Source: Sinorhizobium americanum (GTDB lineage: Bacteria; Pseudomonadota; Alphaproteobacteria; Rhizobiales; Rhizobiaceae). From it: a stretch of 64,000 nt of DNA. A model generated the notes under the pieces. It did no database searches. It was not told the DNA's origin and saw nothing but the letters and a program-made list of their open reading frames with translations. This document shows, piece by piece, positions 18,291-26,980 of this stretch. Each line of letters opens with the position of its first letter. Within the stretch, counting starts at the first letter, position 1. Both the position numbers and the translations under genes were made by a program. The stretch lies in contig NZ_LNQC01000049.1 of the NCBI RefSeq assembly GCF_001651855.1, positions 248,001 to 312,000 of the forward strand. The letters run 5' to 3'.

Positions 18291-19280
18291 ATGACAGCCG
18301 AAACCGAAGCTTTCCGATTTTCCGAATTTGGCGCACCGGCCGTGTTGAAGTGGCAGGCACAGGCATTGCCCGACCCGGCACCGGGCGAGATCCAGATCCG
18401 CCATCTGGCGATCGGTGTGAACTATATCGATGTCTATCACCGCCGGGGTGTCTTCGCCGCGCCGCTGGCATTGCCGAGCGGCCTTGGCGTCGAAGGCGTG
18501 GGCCTGGTCACCGCCGTGGGCGACGGCGTCAGCGGCTTTGCCCTTGGTCAGCGAGTCGCCTATGTCGGCGGACCGCCCGGGGCCTATGCCAAGGACCGCA
18601 ACCTGCCCGCCGCCCGCGCCCTTATTGTGCCCGAGGGGCTGGACAGCATCGAGGTTGCCGCCCTGGTCTTCAAGGGGCTGACGGTCGAATACCTTATCCA
18701 CCGCTGCGTGCCGATCGCCAGGGGCGACACCGTGCTCCTTCATGCGGCGGCCGGCGGGGTTGGGTCGATCGCCTGCCAATGGCTGCACCGGATCGGTGCG
18801 ACCGTCATCGGTACGGTCGGTTCGACCGAAAAGGCCGAGATAGCGAGAGCCAACGGCTGCGATCATGCCGTCGTCTACACCGAGGGGGATTTTCAGGCCC
18901 GCATCGCCGAGATTACCGGCGGCAAGGGGGTGGATGTCGTCTATGACTCGGTCGGGGCCGACACCTTCACGAAGTCGCTCGAATGCCTGCGCCCGCGCGG
19001 CACGCTGGTGAGCTTCGGGGAATCCTCCGGCGCGATCCCATCCCTGAACGTGGCCTCGCTGGGGGCAAAGGGATCGCTATACGTCACCCGTCCGTCGATC
19101 GCGCATTACACTGCAAAGCGCAGCGAGTACGAAGCCGCGGCAAAAAACCTGTTCGCGGCCATCGAGGCCGGGGTCGTACGAGCGCCGCATGTCACGACTT
19201 ATCCGCTGTCGGATGCCTTGAGGGCGCATGAGGAACTGGAGGCGCGGCGCACGACCGGCTCGGTAGTTCTGGTTCCCTGA
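18291..19280 (+). CDS. Quinone oxidoreductase (zeta-crystallin-like MDR family)
   Basis: A 329-residue zinc-free medium-chain reductase. The GroES-like part is residues 1-120 and the NADPH-binding Rossmann fold begins at HAAAGGVGSIACQW (about 148). The zinc-ligand Cys/His residues of alcohol dehydrogenases are absent. The ATG at 18291 follows GTGAGGA; the frame is open further upstream but that part overlaps the intergenic region. The family reduces quinones with NADPH, often in redox stress. It is divergent from the broken LysR gene. Confidence 0.78.
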   Translation: MTAETEAFRFSEFGAPAVLKWQAQALPDPAPGEIQIRHLAIGVNYIDVYHRRGVFAAPLALPSGLGVEGVGLVTAVGDGVSGFALGQRVAYVGGPPGAYAKDRNLPAARALIVPEGLDSIEVAALVFKGLTVEYLIHRCVPIARGDTVLLHAAAGGVGSIACQWLHRIGATVIGTVGSTEKAEIARANGCDHAVVYTEGDFQARIAEITGGKGVDVVYDSVGADTFTKSLECLRPRGTLVSFGESSGAIPSLNVASLGAKGSLYVTRPSIAHYTAKRSEYEAAAKNLFAAIEAGVVRAPHVTTYPLSDALRAHEELEARRTTGSVVLVP

Positions 19281-19368
19281 TGGTGCAAAACCTCCATCAT
19301 TCGCTTTGGCGGCCACCACTCGCCGGTCAATACAATCGCGCCGCGGAAGCGACCGGTCGTCCCGACCG

Positions 19369-19824
19369 CTACTTCCCCGCCAGCTCCGCCTCCGTCCTGG
19401 CAAAGAGTGCCTCGAAGCGCGGTTTCGCCCGGGCCGGAAACTCCACCGCCCGATAGCTTTGCGGGAGCGCGACGTTCCCGACCTTGATCAGCATCACCAT
19501 GCCCATGCCGAAATGCGGCGAGCATTTGATGCCGTAGAAGCCGGGCCGATCGAAGGTGACGACGATCTCCTCGTTGATCTTGCCCTTGAAGCCCGGATGC
19601 CCGTCCGGAACCATGCCGTCGATCGTCGCGGCATTGTGGCTCTTGTTGGTGGCGATGAACTTGACGCTGTCGCCCGGCTGAAGCGCCAGGAAATCCGGTT
19701 CGAAGACCATCGATCCCTTTTCGCCCCGGTTCAGCATCTTGACCTCGACCGTCTCGGCACTGGCCAAAGCCGGCATCGAGATCGCGATCAGGGCGGTCAA
19801 CAGCAGCCTGGCAAGCTTGATCAT
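19369..19824 (-). CDS. Pseudoazurin (type 1 blue copper protein)
   Basis: A 151-residue periplasmic cupredoxin with a signal peptide cleaved after ASA (residue 23). The copper ligands are His63, Cys101, His104 and Met109; after removal of the signal these are 40, 78, 81 and 86, the numbering known for pseudoazurins. The start overlaps the stop of the upstream ABC ATPase by 4 bp, so it appears translationally coupled to a cobalamin-type transporter. Pseudoazurin normally carries electrons to nitrite or nitrous oxide reductase or in other periplasmic redox chains; no denitrification gene is near. Confidence 0.82.
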   Translation of the reverse strand: MIKLARLLLTALIAISMPALASAETVEVKMLNRGEKGSMVFEPDFLALQPGDSVKFIATNKSHNAATIDGMVPDGHPGFKGKINEEIVVTFDRPGFYGIKCSPHFGMGMVMLIKVGNVALPQSYRAVEFPARAKPRFEALFARTEAELAGK

Positions 19825-20624
19825 GAAATCCTCTTCAGCATCGGCCTTTCGCCGCGCGGACAACCGGGGGCGCGGTAACGGATATGGCAACGGCCTTCGC
19901 CCTGGTGCTCGACATCGACGTCGACACCGAAGACGGTGCGGATCCGCTCTTCGGTGAGGACCTCGCAGGGGCGTCCCAGCGCAGCGATCCGGCCGCCGCT
20001 CATCAGCGCGACCCGGTCGCAGAACATCGCGGCATGGTTGAGATCGTGGAGTGCCGCGACAGCCGTCAGCTGCTGCTGGCGCACCAGATGCAGGAGACCG
20101 ATCTGATGGCCGACGTCGAGGTGGTTGGTCGGCTCGTCGAGAAGAAGAATTTGCGGCTGCTGCGCCAGCGCCCGGGCGATGTGCAGGCGCTGCCGCTCGC
20201 CGCCCGACAGCGTGTGCCACAGCCGCGCGGCGAGCTTTGCCATGCCGACATTGCGGATGGCCTCGTCGACGATGGCCTCATCCACAGCCGACCATGGCGT
20301 GAGCGGCCCGAGATGCGGCGTGCGGCCGAGTTCCACCGCCTGGCGCGCCGAGATGCGCTCGCCCGTTTCGGCCTGCTGCTCAACCAGCGCGATGCGCTTG
20401 GCGATCTCCTTCCGGCCCAGCCTGTCGACGCTCTCTCCGTCGAGCAGCACCCGGCCGGACCGGGGGCGCCGCAGGCCGGCAAGCAGCGACATCAGGCTGG
20501 TCTTGCCGGAGCCGTTCGGACCGACGATGCCGAGGAACTCACCGGCGACGACGTCGAGCGAGACGTCCTCGAGGATCGAGCCCCCACCGGCCGACCAGGA
20601 GACGTTGCAAGCGGAGAGGTTCAT
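19821..20624 (-). CDS. Cobalamin/siderophore-type ABC transporter ATPase (BtuD/FecE-like)
   Basis: A 267-residue ATPase with Walker A GPNGSGKTS (35-43), signature LSGGERQRL and Walker B ILLLDEP. The family serves FecCD-type permeases for iron chelates, haem or vitamin B12. It overlaps the permease by 4 bp and the pseudoazurin gene by 4 bp. The riboswitch upstream of the operon suggests a corrinoid substrate. Confidence 0.75.
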   Translation of the reverse strand: MNLSACNVSWSAGGGSILEDVSLDVVAGEFLGIVGPNGSGKTSLMSLLAGLRRPRSGRVLLDGESVDRLGRKEIAKRIALVEQQAETGERISARQAVELGRTPHLGPLTPWSAVDEAIVDEAIRNVGMAKLAARLWHTLSGGERQRLHIARALAQQPQILLLDEPTNHLDVGHQIGLLHLVRQQQLTAVAALHDLNHAAMFCDRVALMSGGRIAALGRPCEVLTEERIRTVFGVDVDVEHQGEGRCHIRYRAPGCPRGERPMLKRIS

Positions 20625-21649
20625 CGAACTGTCCTGCGCTGACTGAGGATGACGGCGAAGGCGGGCGCGCCGACGAGCGCGGTGACGACGCCGATCGGCA
20701 GCACCTGCCCGGGAATGATGATGCGTGACACGATGTCGGCGGCGATCATGAACACCGCTCCCACCAAGGCCGAGACTGGCAGCAGCAATCCGTGCCGAAC
20801 GCCAACGATCATGCGGGCGACGTGCGGAATGACGAGCCCGACGAAGCCGATCGACCCGACGATGCTCACCATGGTCGCCGTCATCATCGCCGATATGCCG
20901 ATCAGCACGGCATAGACGCGGCGCACCGGAATGCCGAGCGAGGCGGCGGATTCGGAGCCGAAGGTGAATGCGTCAAGGGCGCGGGCATGCCAGAGGCAGA
21001 AGATGAGGCCGACCAAGGCGACGGGCACGGCGAGCCAGACATCGGGCCAGCGCACGCCGGAGAGATTGCCGAGAAGCCAAAACATGATCGCCCGCGCCTG
21101 CTCCGCGTTGGCGGCCTTGGTGACGATCAAGGAAGTGAGCGCGTTGAAGAGCTGCGAACCGGCAACGCCGGCCAGGATGATCGCGCCATTGCCCCTGCCC
21201 GCCCGCATCGCCAGCAGGCTGACGAGACCGAAGGCCAGCAGCGCGCCGGCGAAGGCGCCGAGCGGCAGCGTCAACAGCCCGGCACCGATGCCAAGGACGG
21301 CGACGCCGACCGCACCGGTCGATGCACCCGCGGAAATGCCAAGGATATAGGGGTCGGCCAGCGGATTGCGCAGCAGCGATTGCAGCACGACGCCCGAAAG
21401 CGCCAGCGCCGAACCGCAGCTGGCGGCGACGATGGCGCGGCTCACCCGGTAATTCCAGATGATGCCCTCGTCGAGCGCATCGAGCCTGTAGCCGGCATCC
21501 CACAGCCGGTTGGCGACCGTCTTGGCGACGACGCCCATCGGAATGGCCGTCTCGCCGATTGCCGCACCCAGCCAGAGCGCGACGAGCAGCACGACGATCG
21601 CCAGCAGGCTGGCGCTTGTCCGGGACAGGGATGGCGCGGTGCCGATCAC
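20621..21649 (-). CDS. Cobalamin/siderophore-type ABC transporter permease (BtuC/FecD-like)
   Basis: A 342-residue FecCD permease with about ten membrane helices and the family stretches YILGISAGASTGAV and SIGFVGLVIPHVAR. It begins with GTG at 21649, overlapping the binding-protein stop (GTGA); the open frame upstream of this lies opposite the binding-protein gene. Context as for the ATPase: probable corrinoid import across the inner membrane. Confidence 0.75.
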   Translation of the reverse strand: MIGTAPSLSRTSASLLAIVVLLVALWLGAAIGETAIPMGVVAKTVANRLWDAGYRLDALDEGIIWNYRVSRAIVAASCGSALALSGVVLQSLLRNPLADPYILGISAGASTGAVGVAVLGIGAGLLTLPLGAFAGALLAFGLVSLLAMRAGRGNGAIILAGVAGSQLFNALTSLIVTKAANAEQARAIMFWLLGNLSGVRWPDVWLAVPVALVGLIFCLWHARALDAFTFGSESAASLGIPVRRVYAVLIGISAMMTATMVSIVGSIGFVGLVIPHVARMIVGVRHGLLLPVSALVGAVFMIAADIVSRIIIPGQVLPIGVVTALVGAPAFAVILSQRRTVR

Positions 21650-22680
21650 TTGTTCAGTCCGGATTTCTCGACCGCCTCGGCCAGCACCTCGATGCCTTCG
21701 ATGGTCCGGATCGTCGGGTTCATCGCCTGGGCGTCCATTTCGACCACATGGCCGTCCTTCACGGCAGGCATCAGGCTCGTGACCGGATCGGACTTCAGGA
21801 ACTTGTGCTTGACGGCGACGTCGTCGGCAGGGAACCGCCGGCGCTCCATCTGGCCTGCGACGATCAATGTCGGGCCGGACTTGGCGATCGTTTCCCAGCC
21901 GACCGTCGGCCATTCCTCTTCACTGTCGATGACGTTCTTGATGCCGAGCGAGCGCATGATATAGCCCGGCGCGCCGTTCTTGCCGGCGACATAGGGATCG
22001 ATGTCGAGCTCGGCGCTCGAGAACCAGAACACTGCGGAAAGCTTGCCGTCCGCCGAGGCGATCTTCTTCTTGGCCGCATCTTCACGCGCCTTCAGCTCGG
22101 TGACGAGCTTCTCTCCGCGGTCCTGGACGTTGAATATCTGGGCGAGTTCGGTGATTTCCTGGTAGATCAGGTCCATCGTGAACACCGAATGGCGAACGCC
22201 ATCGCCGCCACCGGTATTGTCCTTGCCGAGGCAATCGGCCGGCGACGTGTAGACCGGAATGCGGAGCTCCTCGAGCTGCTCCGGCGTGGCGACGATGCCT
22301 TCCGGCCCGACATGCCACTGGAACTGCGCCGTCACGAGATCCGGCTTCTTGGCGACGACGCTTTCGAAGCTCGGGTCGTTGTCGGCGAGCCGCTCGACCT
22401 TGGCATTCACCTCCTCGTAGCCCTTGATCACCGGGCCGATCCAGACGGCGGTGCCGACCATCCGATCCTGGACACCGAGCAGATAGAGGATTTCCGTGCT
22501 GCTCTGGCCGATCGAGACGGCCCGTTCGGGCGCTTTCTGGAAGGTGACCTGGCGGCCGCAATTGCTGAGCGTGAGCGGATAGCTGGTTTCGGCGGCTTTC
22601 GCCTCCGTGCCGATCGCCGCCATGAGAACGGCGGCAGCGCACAGGACGCGGTGTTTCGATTTCGCAAATATGCTTTTCAT
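21646..22680 (-). CDS. Periplasmic corrinoid/siderophore-binding protein (BtuF-like)
   Basis: A 344-residue cluster A-II binding protein with a signal peptide ending near AKA (about residue 29). The first-lobe motif RAVSIGQSSTEILYLLG is typical of the FepB/BtuF fold. It is the first gene after a cobalamin riboswitch on the same strand, with a leader of about 180 nt. Iron-chelate binding would be the default guess for the fold; the riboswitch makes a cobalamin or cobalt compound more likely. Confidence 0.72.
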   Translation of the reverse strand: MKSIFAKSKHRVLCAAAVLMAAIGTEAKAAETSYPLTLSNCGRQVTFQKAPERAVSIGQSSTEILYLLGVQDRMVGTAVWIGPVIKGYEEVNAKVERLADNDPSFESVVAKKPDLVTAQFQWHVGPEGIVATPEQLEELRIPVYTSPADCLGKDNTGGGDGVRHSVFTMDLIYQEITELAQIFNVQDRGEKLVTELKAREDAAKKKIASADGKLSAVFWFSSAELDIDPYVAGKNGAPGYIMRSLGIKNVIDSEEEWPTVGWETIAKSGPTLIVAGQMERRRFPADDVAVKHKFLKSDPVTSLMPAVKDGHVVEMDAQAMNPTIRTIEGIEVLAEAVEKSGLNK

Positions 22681-22861
22681 GAGTCTATTCCCCGGATTCG
22701 AATTCAGTCGGTCGCAGTGCGGACGGACGGAGTCAGCCCGGCTGCGGACAGCTCGGCGGCTTCGCGGAACGGGAAAGACCGGAGGCAAGGCGCGGGTCGG
22801 CGCAAGGAGAGGTCATCGTGTGTCCTGTTCCGGGCATCCCCGCCCGTGATTGGAGTGAACG

Positions 22862-23055
22862 CATGACGGCAGGTCTCCTGGCTCGCGGATATCTGCCGTC
22901 CATCTGCCTTCCCGCGATCAATTTCGCAGTGGCATGACGCTACTCGCGTCACGAGGATGGGCGGCAATCCGCTTACAGTTGCGGGGGCAGCCACGGTCTT
23001 GGTCCCTATTGGGTCGTCCGCACCGTGTTCCCTATTAATCCCCTTCGCTTCATCG
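22862..23055 (-). promoter_or_regulatory. Cobalamin (adenosylcobalamin-type) riboswitch
   Basis: On the minus strand the conserved blocks occur in order: GGGAACACGGTGCGGA (5' part, about 23032-23018), GGCTGCCCCCGCAACTGTAA (about 22992-22973), CCACTG, GGGAAGG, and the B12 box AGCCAGGAGACCTGCC (22883-22868). This is the full consensus of the cobalamin riboswitch core. It precedes the BtuF-like gene, so the operon is expected to be shut off when cobalamin is plentiful. Confidence 0.9.
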
Positions 23056-23231
23056 TCGGGGAACCGTCGACGGCTTGCTTAAATCGTTGATCTCAGCTGG
23101 TCAAGGCCAGTCCGGCCCACCGACATTTCGACGAAGCCCACACACTGCCGGCACGACGAGGTGGCCGCTACTTGGGGCCCACCCACAATCAGGTATAATC
23201 CCCGAGCCATCTCAGGTCGGGAGGAAGGAAG

Positions 23232-23486
23232 ATGTCGATCGACGCGGAACTGCGAAAGGTGGAAGCCGGATACGCGATCGAATACCTGCTGGAGCATCCG
23301 GAAGCCGGACTCTGCTGCGAGGACCGACGCTGCTGGATTACGCCGAACGCCAACGAGACCGACCGGCAGGCGCTGCTTCTCGATGCGGCCGAGGCCGAGC
23401 GGCTCAAGGACGATCCTCGCCTGCGGCTCGTCTCGGGCATCGCCCATGCGGGCCGGTCCCTCTGGGTGGTTCGCCGGATGACCTGA
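23232..23486 (+). CDS. Small conserved-looking hypothetical protein
   Basis: An 84-residue protein of unknown function. A strong site (GGGAGGAAGGA) stands 2-8 nt before the ATG, which supports it being real. It is rich in Glu and Arg, has no membrane segment or signal peptide, and carries a CCEDRRC cluster (about residues 34-40) that could bind metal or form a disulfide. It lies between the riboswitch (opposite strand) and a metallo-hydrolase gene on the same strand. Confidence 0.55.
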   Translation: MSIDAELRKVEAGYAIEYLLEHPEAGLCCEDRRCWITPNANETDRQALLLDAAEAERLKDDPRLRLVSGIAHAGRSLWVVRRMT

Positions 23487-23606
23487 CGATCCGGAGAAAG
23501 GACGATCAATCGCCGGCGCGGGGCCCCGCGCGCGAATGCCGTTGCCCGCTGCCGCACTGCGGATCGCCGCGGCAGCGATTCAAGCCAATTTGCTCGAAAG
23601 CCTCCC

Positions 23607-24485
23607 ATGTCAGACCTGACCTCGACACTGAGAACCCTTGAACCGCATCCCGGCGTCTTTGCCTATTACGACGGCCGCATCGAGGGACGGCGGCTTCATG
23701 GCGCGGAGCCGAATTGGCTCGATGACGGTGCCTATGAGCTGGGCGTCGCCTCCTATGCGGTCTTTGATGCAGGCGAGGCGCTCGTCTACGACACGCATAT
23801 CTCGCTTGCCCATGCGCAAGCCGTCAGGCGCCATCTCGAGGAGCTCGGCGCAAAGACCATCCGGGTCGCCCTCAGCCATTGGCACAACGACCATGTCGCC
23901 GGCAATGCGGTCTTTGCCGATTGTGAAATCATCGCGCTGAAGCTGACCGCCGACCTGCTTCATGCCAATCGCGAGCAGCTAACCACACGCGTCCCGCCCA
24001 TCAGCCCGCTCGTCATGCCAAATCGTCTTTTTGAAGCGAGGCTGGATCTTGAGGTCGGAAGTCGCCGTGTCGAGCTCCACCATTTTGACATCCACAGTGC
24101 CGACGGCACGATCCTCTGGTTGCCGGATGATAATATTCTTGTAGCTGGCGATACCCTCGAAGACACCGTCACCTATGTGTCCGAAGCGGAGAACACCGCG
24201 AAACACATTCGCGAACTGGCGCGCCTGGCGACCTGGCCGATCGATCGCATCCTGCCGAACCACGGCGATCCGGATCGGATCGCGGCAGGCGGATATGGTG
24301 CAAGCCTCATCGACGCCAACCGCCGTTACCTCGAGCAGTTGATGCATGCGATCAAACAGGGTCGAACCGACATCGCATCCCTCAAGGTTTTCATCGCCGA
24401 GGACCTGGCGACGGGGGCCGTTTCGTATTTCGAGCCCTACGAGGGGGTCCATCGGAAGAACATCGCTGCCCTCTCAGCACTATGA
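23607..24485 (+). CDS. Metallo-beta-lactamase-fold hydrolase
   Basis: A 292-residue MBL-fold protein. The metal site HWHNDH is at residues 91-96, a further Asp is in LVAGDTLED and the last His in LPNHGD. There is no signal peptide, so it is probably a cytoplasmic hydrolase rather than a secreted beta-lactamase. The substrate is not evident; neighbours give no pathway. Confidence 0.72.
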   Translation: MSDLTSTLRTLEPHPGVFAYYDGRIEGRRLHGAEPNWLDDGAYELGVASYAVFDAGEALVYDTHISLAHAQAVRRHLEELGAKTIRVALSHWHNDHVAGNAVFADCEIIALKLTADLLHANREQLTTRVPPISPLVMPNRLFEARLDLEVGSRRVELHHFDIHSADGTILWLPDDNILVAGDTLEDTVTYVSEAENTAKHIRELARLATWPIDRILPNHGDPDRIAAGGYGASLIDANRRYLEQLMHAIKQGRTDIASLKVFIAEDLATGAVSYFEPYEGVHRKNIAALSAL

Positions 24486-24539
24486 GCTTGTCCACGGCAC
24501 CGATCGTTGTTTACTGGCGTCGCTGGCCGCGAGCTTCGA

Positions 24540-25643
24540 TTACTTCTGGCGCGGTGGCGAAAGCTCTCTCCCGGCTGATACCAGCTGTCCGCGTCGCTTG
24601 AACGTTACCGCCTCCACCAGGGTCCGCGCCGCGTTGCGGACCTCTTCCTGCACCGCCTCGTCGGCGTCGAGCTCCGCATGGCTCAGCGCATAGGGCTTCC
24701 AGTAGCCGATATAGCGATCCAGCTCCGCCAGGGCCCCGGCCGGTTCGAGATGCATGTAGCAGAGCCAGTCCGACAGGCTGCGCCGAACGTTCTCGACCCC
24801 TTCCACGTCGCCATGCACGACGACCGAAAAGAGCCGCCCGGCAAGATACCGCGGATAGCTCCAGCCCTCGAGTTCGAGTGCCTTGGCAAGTGTCGCATCT
24901 TTGCCCTTCGTCGAGGTCGGATCGGCATTGCCGCCGTCGGCGCAAACCAGCCGATCCATCATCAGCTTTACCGGGGAGCTCACCTGATACCAGTTGACCG
25001 GCGTGACGATCATGATGCCATGCGCCTCGACCCACATCGGATAGATCTCGTTCATCCAGTCGTCGATCTGGCCGAGCGAATAGTTGGGGTAGCAGGAACA
25101 CGGCCAATGGCACAAAGCCGGCGACGTGGAAAAGCAGGCCTTGCACGGATGAATCATGCGCCCATATTCGGAAGCGAGGCGATGCAACTCGAGAACGGTC
25201 GTCGTGACCCCGTCCGTTTGATCCATCGCATCCTGCGCAATCCGCGTCAGTCTGTAAGACTTCGACATTTCGCCGGGACAGGTGTGCTCGCTACGCGACG
25301 ACCCGCTGATCAACAGGATGCGCACCGGCCCCTCCGGGTCGTCGTGGCGCGCTTGCGCCGCATGAATAGCGTCGCGTGCCGCGAGCCAATCGACCGACAG
25401 TTCATAGTCGGGATCCTTGAACTCAGGCCCAGCCTTGCGGGTGTGCGGCGCCTTTCGCTGATGGTCGTAGGCGTCCCATGCCGCCGCGGCGATCCTGTCC
25501 AGTTCCGGGCGAAGCGCGTCGAAAGCCTTGTCCTGAAATCGTATGAGAAAGCGCCGGCGAAACTCGCTCTCCACGAGCCTCGGGCTTGGCGTTCCCTTGC
25601 GCGGCTCGATCATCGTCGGCTTCGTCTCAGAGCTTTTCGGCAT
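24540..25643 (-). CDS. Flavodoxin-like NAD(P)H-dependent FMN reductase
   Basis: A protein of about 367 residues with a 130-residue N-terminal extension of unknown role followed by a flavodoxin fold: VRILLISGSSRSEHT binds the FMN phosphate and TPVNWYQVSSPVKLMMDRL is typical of NADPH-dependent FMN reductases and multimeric flavodoxins. A Cys-rich stretch (HPCKACFSTSPALCHWPCSC) is unusual and could bind metal or serve redox chemistry. The start is uncertain (25643 or an ATG at 25613). It faces the MBL gene tail to tail. Confidence 0.68.
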   Translation of the reverse strand: MPKSSETKPTMIEPRKGTPSPRLVESEFRRRFLIRFQDKAFDALRPELDRIAAAAWDAYDHQRKAPHTRKAGPEFKDPDYELSVDWLAARDAIHAAQARHDDPEGPVRILLISGSSRSEHTCPGEMSKSYRLTRIAQDAMDQTDGVTTTVLELHRLASEYGRMIHPCKACFSTSPALCHWPCSCYPNYSLGQIDDWMNEIYPMWVEAHGIMIVTPVNWYQVSSPVKLMMDRLVCADGGNADPTSTKGKDATLAKALELEGWSYPRYLAGRLFSVVVHGDVEGVENVRRSLSDWLCYMHLEPAGALAELDRYIGYWKPYALSHAELDADEAVQEEVRNAARTLVEAVTFKRRGQLVSAGRELSPPRQK

Positions 25644-25747
25644 GGCACACGTCCAGCGGCGGTTCCGTTTTCCCCGTAATCGAGCTCGGCGACGATTGTT
25701 CCGGGCAGTCGCGTTACTGCCCGGACGGTTCAGGTCCCACCGGCGTC

Positions 25748-26824
25748 CTAAAGGCGCGCCTCCAGGATCAGGTTGAATGGCGTTTCCAGCGCGCGCCGGA
25801 AACGGCTGAAGCCGGCCTTGCGGAACACGTCCTCGAGGCGCGCTTCGCCGGCCTGGGCGCCGAGCACCAGGCGGCCGCCGTCGGAGATCGCATGGGCGCA
25901 GCAGATCGTCGTCGAGGCGGCATAGTAGATGCGCGCCACCGGCGAGACGTTGTCTTCGACCCGGTCGTTGGCGAAGGGCTCGACCAGCATCACGGTGCCG
26001 CCCGGTGCGATGGCTTTCGCGGCATGCGCGGCGGCGGCGACCGGATCGCCCATGTCGTGCAGGCAATCGAAGAAGCAGATGAGATCGTAGCCGGTAGCCG
26101 GATAATCGTCGGCGCAGGCGGTCGCAAAACTCGTCCGCTCGGCAACGCCGGCCAAGGCGGCGACCTTCCACGCCTCCGCCACGGAGTCCAGATGATTGTC
26201 GAAACCGCGGAACTCGGAGGCCGGGAAAGCCTCGGCCATCAGCACCGTCGAGTGGCCGTGACCGCAGCCGACATCGGCGACGCGTGCGCCGGCTTTAAGC
26301 TTCTCGACGACGCCGTCGAGCGCCGGCAGCCACTCGGAAACCAGGCTTGCCCTGTAGGCATTGCGGTAGAAGGCCGCAACCCCGCAGAAGAGCTTTCCGT
26401 CATGGTCGCCCCAGGCAATGCCCCTGCCGGTTCGGAAGGCTTCGAGCGCCTTCTCCTCGTCCGTCCACATCGACGCCGGCACCGCCCAGGCGTTCGGGAT
26501 GAAATAGGGGCTGTCCTCGTCGGCCAGCACAAGCGCCTGTTCCGGCGCAAGCTCATAGGTGTCGCTGACCGCATGATAGCCGACATAGCCGCCGGCAAGC
26601 TGCGAGCCCAGCCATTCGCGCACATAGCGCTCGGCGCAGCCGGCGCGCCCCGCGAGCTCCCGCGAGGTGAGTGGTCCGGCTTCCGCCATGGCCTTGTAAA
26701 GCCCGAGCCGGTGGCCGAGGCTCACCATCACGCCGCCATAGCCGGCCGAGAGGTCGCCGATCGCGCGGGCGACGAACGCGTCGAGTTTGGCGGCGTCCAC
26801 GCTCCTTTTCCGGGTCTGTTGCAT
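25748..26824 (-). CDS. Class I SAM-dependent methyltransferase with N-terminal winged helix
   Basis: A 358-residue protein with an N-terminal dimerisation/winged-helix part (GHRLGLYKAMAEAGPLTSRELA) as in O-methyltransferases, followed by SAM motif I VADVGCGHGHST (near residue 180) and the acidic loop FDNHLDS. GGAGGAG precedes the ATG at 26824. It is divergent from a GlxA-type regulator with a 156-bp gap and is probably its target. The methyl acceptor is unknown. Confidence 0.75.
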   Translation of the reverse strand: MQQTRKRSVDAAKLDAFVARAIGDLSAGYGGVMVSLGHRLGLYKAMAEAGPLTSRELAGRAGCAERYVREWLGSQLAGGYVGYHAVSDTYELAPEQALVLADEDSPYFIPNAWAVPASMWTDEEKALEAFRTGRGIAWGDHDGKLFCGVAAFYRNAYRASLVSEWLPALDGVVEKLKAGARVADVGCGHGHSTVLMAEAFPASEFRGFDNHLDSVAEAWKVAALAGVAERTSFATACADDYPATGYDLICFFDCLHDMGDPVAAAAHAAKAIAPGGTVMLVEPFANDRVEDNVSPVARIYYAASTTICCAHAISDGGRLVLGAQAGEARLEDVFRKAGFSRFRRALETPFNLILEARL

Positions 26825-26980
26825 CTTCGTCTCTCCTCCACGGGCGCCGATGAATTTCGGCGATGGCTGAGGATCGCAGCGATCGCGGTTGAGCGGCAGA
26901 GCCGATCGGTCCACAATCGGGCCGTTTGCGCCACACGCCGCCTGTTTGCATGGCGTCGTCAGCCAACGGGGGAATTCGAG

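Noticed and set aside
22704-22994. Short open frame over the cobalamin riboswitch
   Set aside because: The region is fully explained by the conserved riboswitch core; the frame has no ribosome-binding site or domain.
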